Shown: positions 16,229 through 23,842 of the stretch, in pieces | Layout: each line of letters begins with the position of its first letter | Position numbering within the stretch: the first letter of the stretch is position 1 | NCBI GenBank assembly: GCA_910587995.1 | Contig: CAJUNS010000002.1 | Coordinates: 1-64,000 of the forward strand | Reading direction: 5' to 3' | DNA from: an uncultured Oscillospiraceae bacterium | GTDB lineage: Bacteria > Bacillota_A > Clostridia > Oscillospirales > Acutalibacteraceae | DNA: 64,000 nucleotides | The notes under the pieces: model-generated | The model's database searches: none | Seen by the model: the letters and a program-made list of their open reading frames with translations, nothing else | Told to the model about the DNA's origin: nothing | Made by a program: the position numbers and the translations under genes

Positions 16229-16702
16229 ATGAAGAAGTTTCAGTTTCAGCTGGATACTGTGCTGCGGTATAAAACGCAAATTCTAGATATCCGGCTGGCG
16301 GAGCACGGCACGGCCCTGGCGGCGGTGCGCCGGCAGGAGGCTCTGCTGGAACAGGCCACCAACAACCGGCTGGCCTGCGAGGAAGAATACCGGCAGAGAA
16401 AGGCCGAAGGCCTAACCATCGTGGAAGCCATGAAGTATGAGACCGGCATTGAAGTGCTGGAGGCCACGGTGCGCCGGGAGGCGGCCAAGCTTAAGGAGCT
16501 GCAAAAGGCGGAAGAGCAAAAGCGCGCCGCTTTGGTTGAGGCCAAGCAGGAGACCCAGTCCCTGGAGAAGCTGAAGGACCTAAAGCGTGGAGAGTACGAC
16601 GCGGCCATTGCCAAGGCGGAGGAAAAGGAGATCGACGACTTGGTAATGGCCCGGCGCTCCGCGGCGAACCGGGAAGCGGAGGAGCTGGAAAACAGACTGT
16701 AA
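16229..16702 (+). CDS. fliJ: Flagellar export protein FliJ
   Basis: FliJ is the coiled-coil stalk of the FliH-FliI-FliJ export ATPase. The 157-residue protein begins MKKFQFQLDTVLRYK, characteristic of FliJ, and is one long Glu/Lys/Ala-rich coiled coil. The start is the ATG at 16229; an upstream GTG at 16220 sits too close to the GGAAAGG ribosome site. It follows fliI after 93 bp, which holds AT-rich -10-like sequence (around 16180-16200) but no clear -35. Confidence 0.92.
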   Translation: MKKFQFQLDTVLRYKTQILDIRLAEHGTALAAVRRQEALLEQATNNRLACEEEYRQRKAEGLTIVEAMKYETGIEVLEATVRREAAKLKELQKAEEQKRAALVEAKQETQSLEKLKDLKRGEYDAAIAKAEEKEIDDLVMARRSAANREAEELENRL

Positions 16703-16774
16703 CGCGTACAAGTCCAAAGGCCCAAGGGCCCGAGGAATTTATATAGCATACATATTTGAAAGGAGGTGTTTGCG

Positions 16775-17926
16775 ATGAATTTGGATCTGTTTGTGCAAAA
16801 CCTGGTCAAAGAGATCACCCAAACCGTCTCCACGGTACCGGGCGTGGAGCCCGGCCAGGAGGGCGAGGACTTTGAATCCATGCTGGTGAAGCAGAGCAAG
16901 GACGCTCAGGCCCAGCGGAGGAAGGAGCGCCCGGAGGAGAAGCCCGCCTCGAAAAAAGAGGTGGAAAAAAACCAAGAGGACAGCACCCAGGAGGAAGAAG
17001 TGCCGAAGGACGGCAGCCAGCTGGCGGCAGCGCTGGTGACTTCCCAGCCCGTGGTGCTGTTTGGCATGCCTGTGGAGAATGCTGGCGAGGCGCAAGCCGC
17101 AGCCGGTGTGTTGGACGCGGCGGCGGCCGAAATTCTGCCGGAGGCGGCGGAAGGCCAGCTGGACCAGCCGGGCCAGCAGCTTCCTGTGGAAGAAACCGCG
17201 GAGGAAGCGGTTCAGCCTGTGCTGGACGAAACTCTGGTGGAACTGCCTAAGCTCCAGGAGGCCGTTGAAGCGGAGACGCCTGTGGCGCGGCCGGAGGAGG
17301 GCCTCCAGCCGGAGCTGGACCAGCGGCCTGTGGAGGTTAAGGCTTCCAAGGGCCAGGAAATGGAGCCTCAGCTCCAGAAGGCGGAAAAGGACCAGCCACA
17401 GGAGGCCGGTATGGCCGAGGCTTGGACGGGAAGCCGTCCGGTGTTCCGGTCCAACGACGCCATGCCCGAGAAAGTAGGGGAGAACTATGAAACCCTGACC
17501 CCAGAGGCGGAGGACGCCCCCCAGAAGCTGGCGGCTACCCTGACCCAGGCCCTGGAACGGGGACAATCCCGGGTGGAGATTCAGCTGAACCCGGCAAACC
17601 TGGGGAAGCTGACGGTTGAGATCACCCGGAATGTGGACGGCGCTTTAAGCGTGGTGCTCAGCACCGTAAACGAGAAGGCGGCGGTCATCCTCCGCCAGCA
17701 CAGCGGAGCCCTGCAGACCGCCATGATGAGCAGCGCCCAGGCGCCGGTCACTGTGGAGGTGCAGCAGCCCCAGCAGGCGGAAGACCCCAACCAGTTCCTC
17801 AACCCGGACGGGCACAACGACCAGAACCAGCAACAGCAGCAGAAGCAGGAGCGCCAGCATAAGGGCGCGAACGAAGACTTTTTGCAGCAGCTGCGCCTAG
17901 GCCTGGTGGGACTGAACCAGGAGTAA
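16775..17926 (+). CDS. fliK: Flagellar hook-length control protein FliK
   Basis: FliK is the exported ruler that triggers the switch from hook to filament export. The 383-residue protein has a long, poorly conserved Glu/Gln/Pro-rich region and the conserved C-terminal Flg_hook domain (RVEIQLNPANLGKLTVEITRNVDGALSVVLSTVNEKAAVILRQH, about 260-305), then a Gln-rich tail. AAAGGAGG lies 8 bp before the ATG. The neighbours fliJ and flgD are as expected. Confidence 0.92.
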   Translation: MNLDLFVQNLVKEITQTVSTVPGVEPGQEGEDFESMLVKQSKDAQAQRRKERPEEKPASKKEVEKNQEDSTQEEEVPKDGSQLAAALVTSQPVVLFGMPVENAGEAQAAAGVLDAAAAEILPEAAEGQLDQPGQQLPVEETAEEAVQPVLDETLVELPKLQEAVEAETPVARPEEGLQPELDQRPVEVKASKGQEMEPQLQKAEKDQPQEAGMAEAWTGSRPVFRSNDAMPEKVGENYETLTPEAEDAPQKLAATLTQALERGQSRVEIQLNPANLGKLTVEITRNVDGALSVVLSTVNEKAAVILRQHSGALQTAMMSSAQAPVTVEVQQPQQAEDPNQFLNPDGHNDQNQQQQQKQERQHKGANEDFLQQLRLGLVGLNQE

Positions 17927-17978
17927 GGCCGGGCCCGGCATGGGCGCGGCACATTGCACAGAGAAAGGCGGGACGCAA

Positions 17979-18596
17979 ATGGCAAATGCCGGAATGTATG
18001 ATCTGCTTAACCGGCTGGACTCCAAAACCGGTACGGTAAAAGGGGCCACCCAAAGCACCAACAAAAAGGCCGGCACCGACCTGGACATGACGGACTTTCT
18101 CACCTTGATGGTGGCTATGTTCCAGAACCAGGATATCGACAACGCGGCCTCCACCACGGACATGATGAACCAGATGGTTCAAATGACCGTGGTGCAGGCG
18201 ATTACCAACATCAGCACCTTGATCGACGACTCTACCGTGCTGACCTACGCGGCTTCGCTGGTAGGCAAAGAAGTGACCATCGGCCAGTATATCAATGGAG
18301 AGCTGAAGGAAATCGTGGGCACCGTAACCGGCACCGGCACCTTGAACGGCCAGCAGGTGGTGTTCATTGGCGATGACAGCTACTACCTGAACGACATTAT
18401 GGCTGTGGGCCGCCTGCCGGAGAAGAAGGAAGACACCAAGCCTGGAGACGGGGTAGAAAAGCCCGGTGAAGGCGAGGATGTGGAGAAGCCCGGCGAGGGC
18501 GGGGAAGTTGAAAAGCCCGATGAGACCCCGGGCGGCGGCGAGACCGGCGGCTCGGGAGAAGCAGGCGGCGGCGAGGGCGGCACAGACCAGCCTTAA
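17979..18596 (+). CDS. flgD: Hook-assembly scaffold FlgD with low-complexity tail
   Basis: FlgD caps the growing hook and assembles FlgE. The N-terminal FlgD domain (DMTDFLTLMVAMFQNQDIDNAASTTDMMNQMVQMTVVQAI, about 30-70) is clear. A short segment (~75-145) follows, then a low-complexity tail of about 55 residues rich in EKPGEG/GGGE units. The tail stands where many FlgD proteins carry FnIII/tudor-like domains. The ATG at 17979 follows GAAAGGCGGG; a longer in-frame ORF from 17940 lacks a ribosome site. Confidence 0.92.
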   Translation: MANAGMYDLLNRLDSKTGTVKGATQSTNKKAGTDLDMTDFLTLMVAMFQNQDIDNAASTTDMMNQMVQMTVVQAITNISTLIDDSTVLTYAASLVGKEVTIGQYINGELKEIVGTVTGTGTLNGQQVVFIGDDSYYLNDIMAVGRLPEKKEDTKPGDGVEKPGEGEDVEKPGEGGEVEKPDETPGGGETGGSGEAGGGEGGTDQP

Positions 18597-18620
18597 GCCG
18601 GAAAGAAGGAGGTTGAGGGT

Positions 18621-18998
18621 ATGATCGACCGCGTTGCTCGGGTTGGCGGGGCTTTGCCAGCCCAGCCCCAGAAGCCGGCCGCGCCCTCTGGGGAGAGCTT
18701 TGGCGCGCTGCTGCAAAAAGCGCAGGAGCAGCGCCAGGGCCAGAAGCAGATTAATTTCTCCAAGCACGCCATGAGCCGCGCGGAGGAGAGAGGCATCGAG
18801 CTGACCCCCGCTCTCATGGAACAACTGGCGGGGACAGTGGAAAAAGCCCAGGAGAAGGGCGCCAAAAACATTGTGGCCTTTAACGCCACCCAGGCCTTCA
18901 TCATCAACGTGCCCTTTGGGCGGGTGATTACCACCATGAACCAGGATGAGATGAAGGAGAACGTATTTACAAACATTGACGGAGCGGTACTGATGTAA
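18621..18998 (+). CDS. TIGR02530-type flagellar operon protein
   Basis: This 125-residue protein matches the flagellar operon family found next to flgD and flgE in Firmicutes and spirochaetes (often called flg_new). The conserved core INFSKHAMSRAEERGIELTPALMEQLAGTVEKAQEKGAKNIVAFNATQAFIINVPFGRVITTM is visible at about 43-105. Its function is not established; its fixed place between hook-cap and hook genes implies a hook-assembly role. The ATG follows AAGAAGGAGG. Confidence 0.88.
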   Translation: MIDRVARVGGALPAQPQKPAAPSGESFGALLQKAQEQRQGQKQINFSKHAMSRAEERGIELTPALMEQLAGTVEKAQEKGAKNIVAFNATQAFIINVPFGRVITTMNQDEMKENVFTNIDGAVLM

Positions 18999-19076
18999 GC
19001 TGGCAGGCCCCGAACGGGGTGCCAGGGGGCGGGCCCGAATGGTCTGCGCCCTGCCGCTCAAGAAAGGACAGAGAGA

Positions 19077-20372
19077 ATGACAGGAGCAATGTACGCGGCC
19101 GTCTCGGGACTGCGTGCCCATATGAGCGCGCTGAACGTGATCGGCCAGAATATTTCCAACGTGAACACCAACGCCTACAAGGCCACCCGCTACACCTTTT
19201 TAGAGGCCTTGTACACCACTGTGCGGGGCGGCAGCAACGGCTCGGCACAGCTGGGCGGCAAAAACCCGGCGCAGATGGGCTATGGTACCTCCATTGGCAC
19301 CATTGACCTGGACATGAGCACCAAGAACTACATGCCGACCGGCCGGGCCACGGACGTAATGATTGATGGCGATGGCTTTCTGATTGTGGGCAACAAGGGC
19401 CAGACCTTCACCAGCACGCAGGACCTGAAGAACATGTACCTGACCCGCCACGGCGACTTGGCTTTTGACAACCAGGGCTACCTGACGGACGGTATGGGCA
19501 ACGTGGTCTATGGCTTTATGTCAGTGGCGAACCCCGTATATGAAAAAGCCTTTAAAGATGATGCGGGCAACGCCATCACACCGCCGACCTTGACCAATGC
19601 GGATCTTGTGGTGGGGAACGTAGGAAAGTTCTATTTGAACGCGGATGGCGAACTGGTGACCATTGTCAACAAGGGCACGGACGCCAATCCTTCTCTGGAG
19701 ACAAAGGTGATCGACCAGTATACGCCCCACCCGGTGCTCACCGCCATCCGTCTGCCCAAAGCGGGGACCGGCGCGTTCACGCAGGGAGACCCCAACGATC
19801 CCGATGCTCCGAAGACTCAGCTCTACAGCAAGGGCCAGCCGGTCTACGCCCATTACGATGAGCAGTCCGGCACCATTGTGGACGCCCAGGACGATGCCGA
19901 TGTATCGGGCCGCATTGAGCCGGACAGCGTCAGCATCGACGAAAACACCGGCCGCATTACCTGTACGGCGGGGGGCAAGGCCGTGGTGATTGGCACCATT
20001 GCCATTGCTAAGGTGCAAAACCCCAACGGCGTCACCCATGTGAACGGCCGCTACTACCAGGCTCTGGAAGGTGCGGGCGAGGTCAGCTGCAACGCCGTGG
20101 GCGGCTCGGTGCTGAACACGGATGATCCGGACAGCCCCTTCTACGAGGAGCCCGCGAACCCGGGCGACCCGGTGACCAAGGACAGCGGCGAAATCCCTGT
20201 GGGCGCGCCCGGCAGCACCAAGTTCATCACCGGCGGCCTGGAGAGCTCCGGCACGGACCTGGCCAATGAGATCAGCAACATGATCACCATCCAGCGCGGC
20301 TACCAGGCCAACACCCGTATTGTAACCGTTACCGACAGCATGCTGGAAGAGCTGGTGAACATGAAGCGCTAA
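19077..20372 (+). CDS. flgE: Flagellar hook protein FlgE
   Basis: FlgE polymerises into the hook, the universal joint of the flagellum. The 431 residues carry the axial-family N-terminal motif MYAAVSGLRAHMSALNVIGQNISNVNTNAYKATR, the D1 motif RATDVMIDGDGFLIVGN and the C-terminal ESSGTDLANEISNMITIQRGYQANTRIVTVTDSMLEELVNMKR. A central variable insertion domain spans about 150-340. The ATG follows AAGAAAGGACAGAG. FlbD and the motor genes follow. Confidence 0.96.
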   Translation: MTGAMYAAVSGLRAHMSALNVIGQNISNVNTNAYKATRYTFLEALYTTVRGGSNGSAQLGGKNPAQMGYGTSIGTIDLDMSTKNYMPTGRATDVMIDGDGFLIVGNKGQTFTSTQDLKNMYLTRHGDLAFDNQGYLTDGMGNVVYGFMSVANPVYEKAFKDDAGNAITPPTLTNADLVVGNVGKFYLNADGELVTIVNKGTDANPSLETKVIDQYTPHPVLTAIRLPKAGTGAFTQGDPNDPDAPKTQLYSKGQPVYAHYDEQSGTIVDAQDDADVSGRIEPDSVSIDENTGRITCTAGGKAVVIGTIAIAKVQNPNGVTHVNGRYYQALEGAGEVSCNAVGGSVLNTDDPDSPFYEEPANPGDPVTKDSGEIPVGAPGSTKFITGGLESSGTDLANEISNMITIQRGYQANTRIVTVTDSMLEELVNMKR

Positions 20373-20434
20373 CGCTAGCGGCCTTTTGGTGTAAGTAAGA
20401 TTTTTTCCATGTAAGCAAAAGACAGAAACCGCGT

Positions 20435-20457
20435 CCGGGAGGCGGAGGACCTCCCGG
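20435..20457 (+). other. GC-rich stem-loop between flgE and flbD
   Basis: A perfect 8-bp stem (CCGGGAGG at 20435-20442, CCTCCCGG at 20450-20457) with a 7-base loop lies 28 bp before flbD. No T-run follows directly, so it may stabilise the upstream mRNA rather than terminate. Confidence 0.5.
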
Positions 20458-20485
20458 GCGGGGTATATTTTAGGAGGGCGAGTTT

Positions 20486-20752
20486 ATGATTATGCTGACC
20501 AAAACCAGCGACGAGAGATTCCTAGTAAACCACCTGCAAATCGAGTGTATCGAGCTTATTCCAGAGACCAAAATTGTTATGATGAACCGGGACTTTTACC
20601 TGGTTCGGGAGTCCGTGCAGGATATCATTGCGAAGATTGCCGATTACAACGCCAAGGTGATGGACGTCCACCGTCAGGTGACGGTCAACGAGGAACCCAA
20701 GCCAGCCTCTCCCGGGCGCGGCGCGGCCACCAGGCCGGGTTTCCGGAGATAA
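20486..20752 (+). CDS. flbD: FlbD/SwrD family flagellar protein
   Basis: The 88-residue protein belongs to the small FlbD family (SwrD in Bacillus subtilis, which raises flagellar power). The core MLTKTSDERFLVNHLQIECIELIPETKIVMMNRDFYLVRESVQDIIAKI is typical: short strands with the invariant VN and L-x-N/G-x-x-Y/F-x-V motifs. The C-terminus has a short Pro/Arg-rich tail. AGGAGGG lies 7 bp before the ATG. It sits immediately before motA, the usual place. A direct biochemical role is not known. Confidence 0.9.
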   Translation: MIMLTKTSDERFLVNHLQIECIELIPETKIVMMNRDFYLVRESVQDIIAKIADYNAKVMDVHRQVTVNEEPKPASPGRGAATRPGFRR

Positions 20753-20784
20753 GGGCTACAAACTAACATGAAGGTGAAAGATCA

Positions 20785-21597
20785 ATGAACATAGGTTATA
20801 TCATCGGTTTGGTGCTGGCCATTGTGGTTATGGTGCTGGGCATGGCCAACGGCTTCCCGCCTTACGACTTTGATCAGCTGAAAAACTTTGGGGACGGCCC
20901 CAGCGTTATGATCGTAATTGGCTGTTCCATGGCCATTGTTCTGGCCAGCTTCCCGCTGAAAACATTTCTCAGCATTCCCAAGCATTTTGCGGTTATGCTG
21001 AAAAACCCCAAGCAGAAGCCCGAGACCATCATTGACCAGCTGGTGGACCTGGCCCAGATTGCCCGTAAGGACGGCCTGCTGGCTCTGGAAGAAAAGGCCA
21101 ACGAGCAGGAAGATCCCTTCTTTAAGCAGGCCATTATGCTCATTGTGGACGCCAACGACCCGGACCGGGTCCGCGCCACCTTGGAGAATGACATTGAGTG
21201 CATGTCCGACCGGCACAACGCCGCCGCGGCCCTGTATGACAAGGCTTCCGCCGTTTCCCCGGCTTTCGGCATGGTGGGCACCCTGGTGGGCCTTATCAAC
21301 ATGCTGCAGAAGATGGACCCCACCTCGGGCTCCAGCACCATCGGCAAGGACATGGGCGTGGCGCTGATTACCACCCTGTACGGCTGTATTCTGGCCCACA
21401 TGCTCTTCGGCCCGGTGGCCAACAACCTGCGCATTCGGGACGCGGACGAGGTGCTGAACAAGATGATTATTGTAGAGGGCATCACCTGCATTCAGGCCGG
21501 CGAAAACCCCAAGATGCTGCGGGAAAAACTGCTGACCTTCGTTTCTCAGAAGCAGCGGGAGAAGATGGCCGATGGTTCTTCCGGCGGCGAGGCCTGA
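20785..21597 (+). CDS. motA: Flagellar stator protein MotA
   Basis: MotA forms with MotB the proton (or sodium) channel that drives rotation. The 270 residues have four membrane segments (about 1-20, 34-52, ~155-175, ~188-208) and the cytoplasmic loop that touches FliG. The conserved AFGMVGTLVGLINMLQKMDP and MGVALITTLYGCILAHMLFGPVANNL stretches are clear. The start is ATG. motB follows after 282 bp with its own promoter and a structured leader. Confidence 0.95.
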   Translation: MNIGYIIGLVLAIVVMVLGMANGFPPYDFDQLKNFGDGPSVMIVIGCSMAIVLASFPLKTFLSIPKHFAVMLKNPKQKPETIIDQLVDLAQIARKDGLLALEEKANEQEDPFFKQAIMLIVDANDPDRVRATLENDIECMSDRHNAAAALYDKASAVSPAFGMVGTLVGLINMLQKMDPTSGSSTIGKDMGVALITTLYGCILAHMLFGPVANNLRIRDADEVLNKMIIVEGITCIQAGENPKMLREKLLTFVSQKQREKMADGSSGGEA

Positions 21598-21660
21598 GCC
21601 CCGAACCGGCACGGTCAAAAAACCGGCAGGACTTTCCTGCATCCTTGTGCAAGGAAGGTA

Positions 21661-21690
21661 TTGACGGATGGGCTGTAAATTTGCTATAAT
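21661..21690 (+). promoter_or_regulatory. SigA-type promoter for motB
   Basis: TTGACG (21661-21666), an 18-bp spacer and TATAAT (21685-21690) lie between motA and motB. The predicted transcript start is near 21697, which leaves a leader of roughly 180 nt before motB. Confidence 0.8.
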
Positions 21691-21705
21691 ATTACGATTG
21701 AAAAA

Positions 21706-21831
21706 GTTGGCTTTCCTGCCCGTACCCAACGGCGTGCCTGCCGGTGGTACATATGGCCGCAGAGTATCCCTTCGCGGGGCATGGCCCTGCGCATACCCGG
21801 CGAAGGGGTATTGGGCGGCTTGAAAGCCAAC
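21706..21831 (+). ncRNA. Structured motB leader RNA, candidate cis-regulatory element
   Basis: Read by eye, this leader folds into a three-way junction. P1 is a perfect 10-bp helix (GTTGGCTTTC 21706-21715 with GAAAGCCAAC 21822-21831). After a small internal loop, P1b pairs GCCC 21718-21721 with GGGC 21813-21816. P2 pairs GTACC 21722-21726 with GGTAC 21746-21750, with an inner CGGC/GCCG helix. P3 is a 12-bp helix (21764-21775 with 21800-21811, two G-U pairs) capped by a smaller hairpin. The junction strand is 21751-21763. It begins about 9 nt after the predicted transcript start and ends 48 nt before motB. I recognise no known riboswitch core; it could also be a thermosensor or a simple stability element. 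Confidence 0.5.
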
Positions 21832-21879
21832 ACAGCCCCAAAGGAAAAATCATGACAGAAATGGAGGTGTCTGACTGCG

Positions 21880-22818
21880 ATGAAAAAGAAGAACAGCGGC
21901 GGCGAAGGCGGCGGCGCAAACTGGATGGACACCTACGGCGACATGGTTACGCTGTTATTGTGTTTCTTCGTGCTGCTTTACTCCATTTCCACCGTGGACC
22001 AAAACAAGTTTAAGGCAATGGTGCAAAGCTTTAATCCCAACGCCCGGCCCGATCAGACCGAGATTACGGCGGGCAACGAGAATGGCCCCTACGCGGATAA
22101 CGACGCTGATAACCCCGGCGTGGCGGACCCCACCCAGGTGGATATGGAAGCTGGCATAAAGGAGTCTGTCCAGCAGGCGGTGGACGCGGCCATGGACCAG
22201 CTGTACGAGATGATTCAGCAGATGGTTCAGGAGTCCGGCGTTAACGTAGAGGTGACCAAGGGGGATAACGGCGTGTTCCTCTCCATCCGGGATACGGTGT
22301 TCTTTTTGCCCGAGGAGGAGTACCTGACGCCGGAAGGCCGCGCCGTTTTGGAAAAGCTGGCCCCCATTTTAAATCAGGCGGCTCCTTATATCGATTTGAT
22401 TAAGGTATATGGCCACACCGCCCAGGCGGACCAGGACCGGCCCAACTTTATTTACCGGGACTGGGAGCTCTCTACCATGCGCGCCGTGGAGGTTGTGGCG
22501 GCGCTGAACGAAATGTTTGAGGGCATGGCCAACCATCTGGACCCAGCCAGACTGGAGCCGGCGGGCAAAGGCCAGCACATGCCTGTCGCGCCCAACGACG
22601 TGGAGGAGAACATGCGCAAAAACCGCCGCGTTGAAATTGCCGTTATGGGCAAGGACCTGATGAACCAGCTGGGCGACAGCTTGGAACAGTACTACACCAT
22701 GCAGGAAAAGGGCCCCGCGAAGGCCAGCAACGCTCAGGCCACTCCGGTGCCGGGTGCTTCCGCTGCGCCTGAGGAAACGGCCGCCCCGGAAAACAACAGC
22801 TCGAGCCAGGAGGGTTAG
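21880..22818 (+). CDS. motB: Flagellar stator protein MotB
   Basis: MotB anchors the stator to peptidoglycan and carries the ion-conducting Asp. The 312 residues have an N-terminal membrane helix with the motif TYGDMVTLLLCFFVLLYS (the Asp is the conserved ion-binding residue), a linker, and a C-terminal OmpA-like domain (VYGHTAQADQDRPNFIYRDWELSTMRAVEVV ... NRRVEIAVMG). A low-complexity Ala/Pro/Ser tail follows. GGAGGT lies about 11 bp before the ATG. Unlike most motAB pairs it is separated from motA by a promoter and leader. Confidence 0.95.
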   Translation: MKKKNSGGEGGGANWMDTYGDMVTLLLCFFVLLYSISTVDQNKFKAMVQSFNPNARPDQTEITAGNENGPYADNDADNPGVADPTQVDMEAGIKESVQQAVDAAMDQLYEMIQQMVQESGVNVEVTKGDNGVFLSIRDTVFFLPEEEYLTPEGRAVLEKLAPILNQAAPYIDLIKVYGHTAQADQDRPNFIYRDWELSTMRAVEVVAALNEMFEGMANHLDPARLEPAGKGQHMPVAPNDVEENMRKNRRVEIAVMGKDLMNQLGDSLEQYYTMQEKGPAKASNAQATPVPGASAAPEETAAPENNSSSQEG

Positions 22819-22822
22819 GCAA

Positions 22823-23842
22823 ATGCCAGAGGTATTATCGCAAAGCCAGATAGACGCTCTCCTGAACTCCATGAACAACGGCGGCGGGGCCAAGGAGGAA
22901 AAGAAAGAAGAGCAGCCTGAAAAGAAATACCGCAAATACGACTTCAGCACACCCCGCAAGTTCACCCGCGAGAGGCTGAAGATGCTTAACAGCATATTTG
23001 ACAATTACTCCCGGGTGCTGACCACCCGCATCAACGGCCTGGTCCACGCCACCTGCGAGATTCAGGTAGAGTCGGTGGAAGAGCAGCGGTACTATGAGTT
23101 TTCCAACGCCTTGTCGGACAACGCGGTGCTGACCACCGCCCACTTGGTGCTGGATGGAGAGCAGGAGGAAACCCCCGTGCTGCTGTACTCCGACACGCCC
23201 ATTATGGTAAGCATGATGGACCGGATGACCGGCGGCGATGGGGACGTGGAGAGCCTGCCGGACGAGTACGTATACACCGAACTAGACCTGAAACTCTACG
23301 AGCTGCTGATCCAGGATTTTGTCTCCATGATGGGAGTGACCTGGGAGAATTACATACAGCTGGACTTTGAGTTTGGCCGGGTGGAGACTAACCCCACTTT
23401 GGTGCAGCTGATTGGCCTGGAAGAGACCGTGGTGCTCATTGACATGAAGGTAGGTTTCTCCAATGTGGAGGGGAGCATCAGCGTGGTGCTGCCAGAAGCG
23501 GTGCTGACGGAGATCTTTACCCAGATCAGCATTGGCAACCCCACCCGCCGGGTCAGCAGTGAGCAGCATCAAGACGACATTTTCGACCATCTGCGGGAAT
23601 CCACCTTGGAGATTCGGGCCGAGCTGGCCCGCACCACCCTGCGGCTGGACGATGTGTACCGGCTGAACATAGGAGATGTGATCGATCTGAATCGGAAAAA
23701 AGACAGCGAGCTGAACCTGTATGTTGGTGGCCAGCGTTGGTTCAACGGGCTGATGGGAGTTAGCGATAAGCGGCTGGCCATAAAGATTAAAGAAGTGTAC
23801 CATAACGCCGGCGGAAGGGGCAGATTACAAAATGAGCAATAG
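22823..23842 (+). CDS. fliM: Flagellar motor switch protein FliM
   Basis: FliM is the C-ring component that binds CheY-P and changes rotation direction. The 339 residues start MPEVLSQSQIDALLNSM, the CheY-P-binding EIDALL-type motif at residues 5-14. A CheC-like middle domain and a C-terminal SpoA domain (LNIGDVIDLNRKKDSELNLYVGGQRWFNGLMGVSDKRLAIKI) follow. The start at 22823 was chosen because GGAGGGTTAG lies just upstream and because the conserved motif begins there; the longer ORF from 22754 overlaps motB. No fliL lies between motB and fliM. Confidence 0.95.
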   Translation: MPEVLSQSQIDALLNSMNNGGGAKEEKKEEQPEKKYRKYDFSTPRKFTRERLKMLNSIFDNYSRVLTTRINGLVHATCEIQVESVEEQRYYEFSNALSDNAVLTTAHLVLDGEQEETPVLLYSDTPIMVSMMDRMTGGDGDVESLPDEYVYTELDLKLYELLIQDFVSMMGVTWENYIQLDFEFGRVETNPTLVQLIGLEETVVLIDMKVGFSNVEGSISVVLPEAVLTEIFTQISIGNPTRRVSSEQHQDDIFDHLRESTLEIRAELARTTLRLDDVYRLNIGDVIDLNRKKDSELNLYVGGQRWFNGLMGVSDKRLAIKIKEVYHNAGGRGRLQNEQ

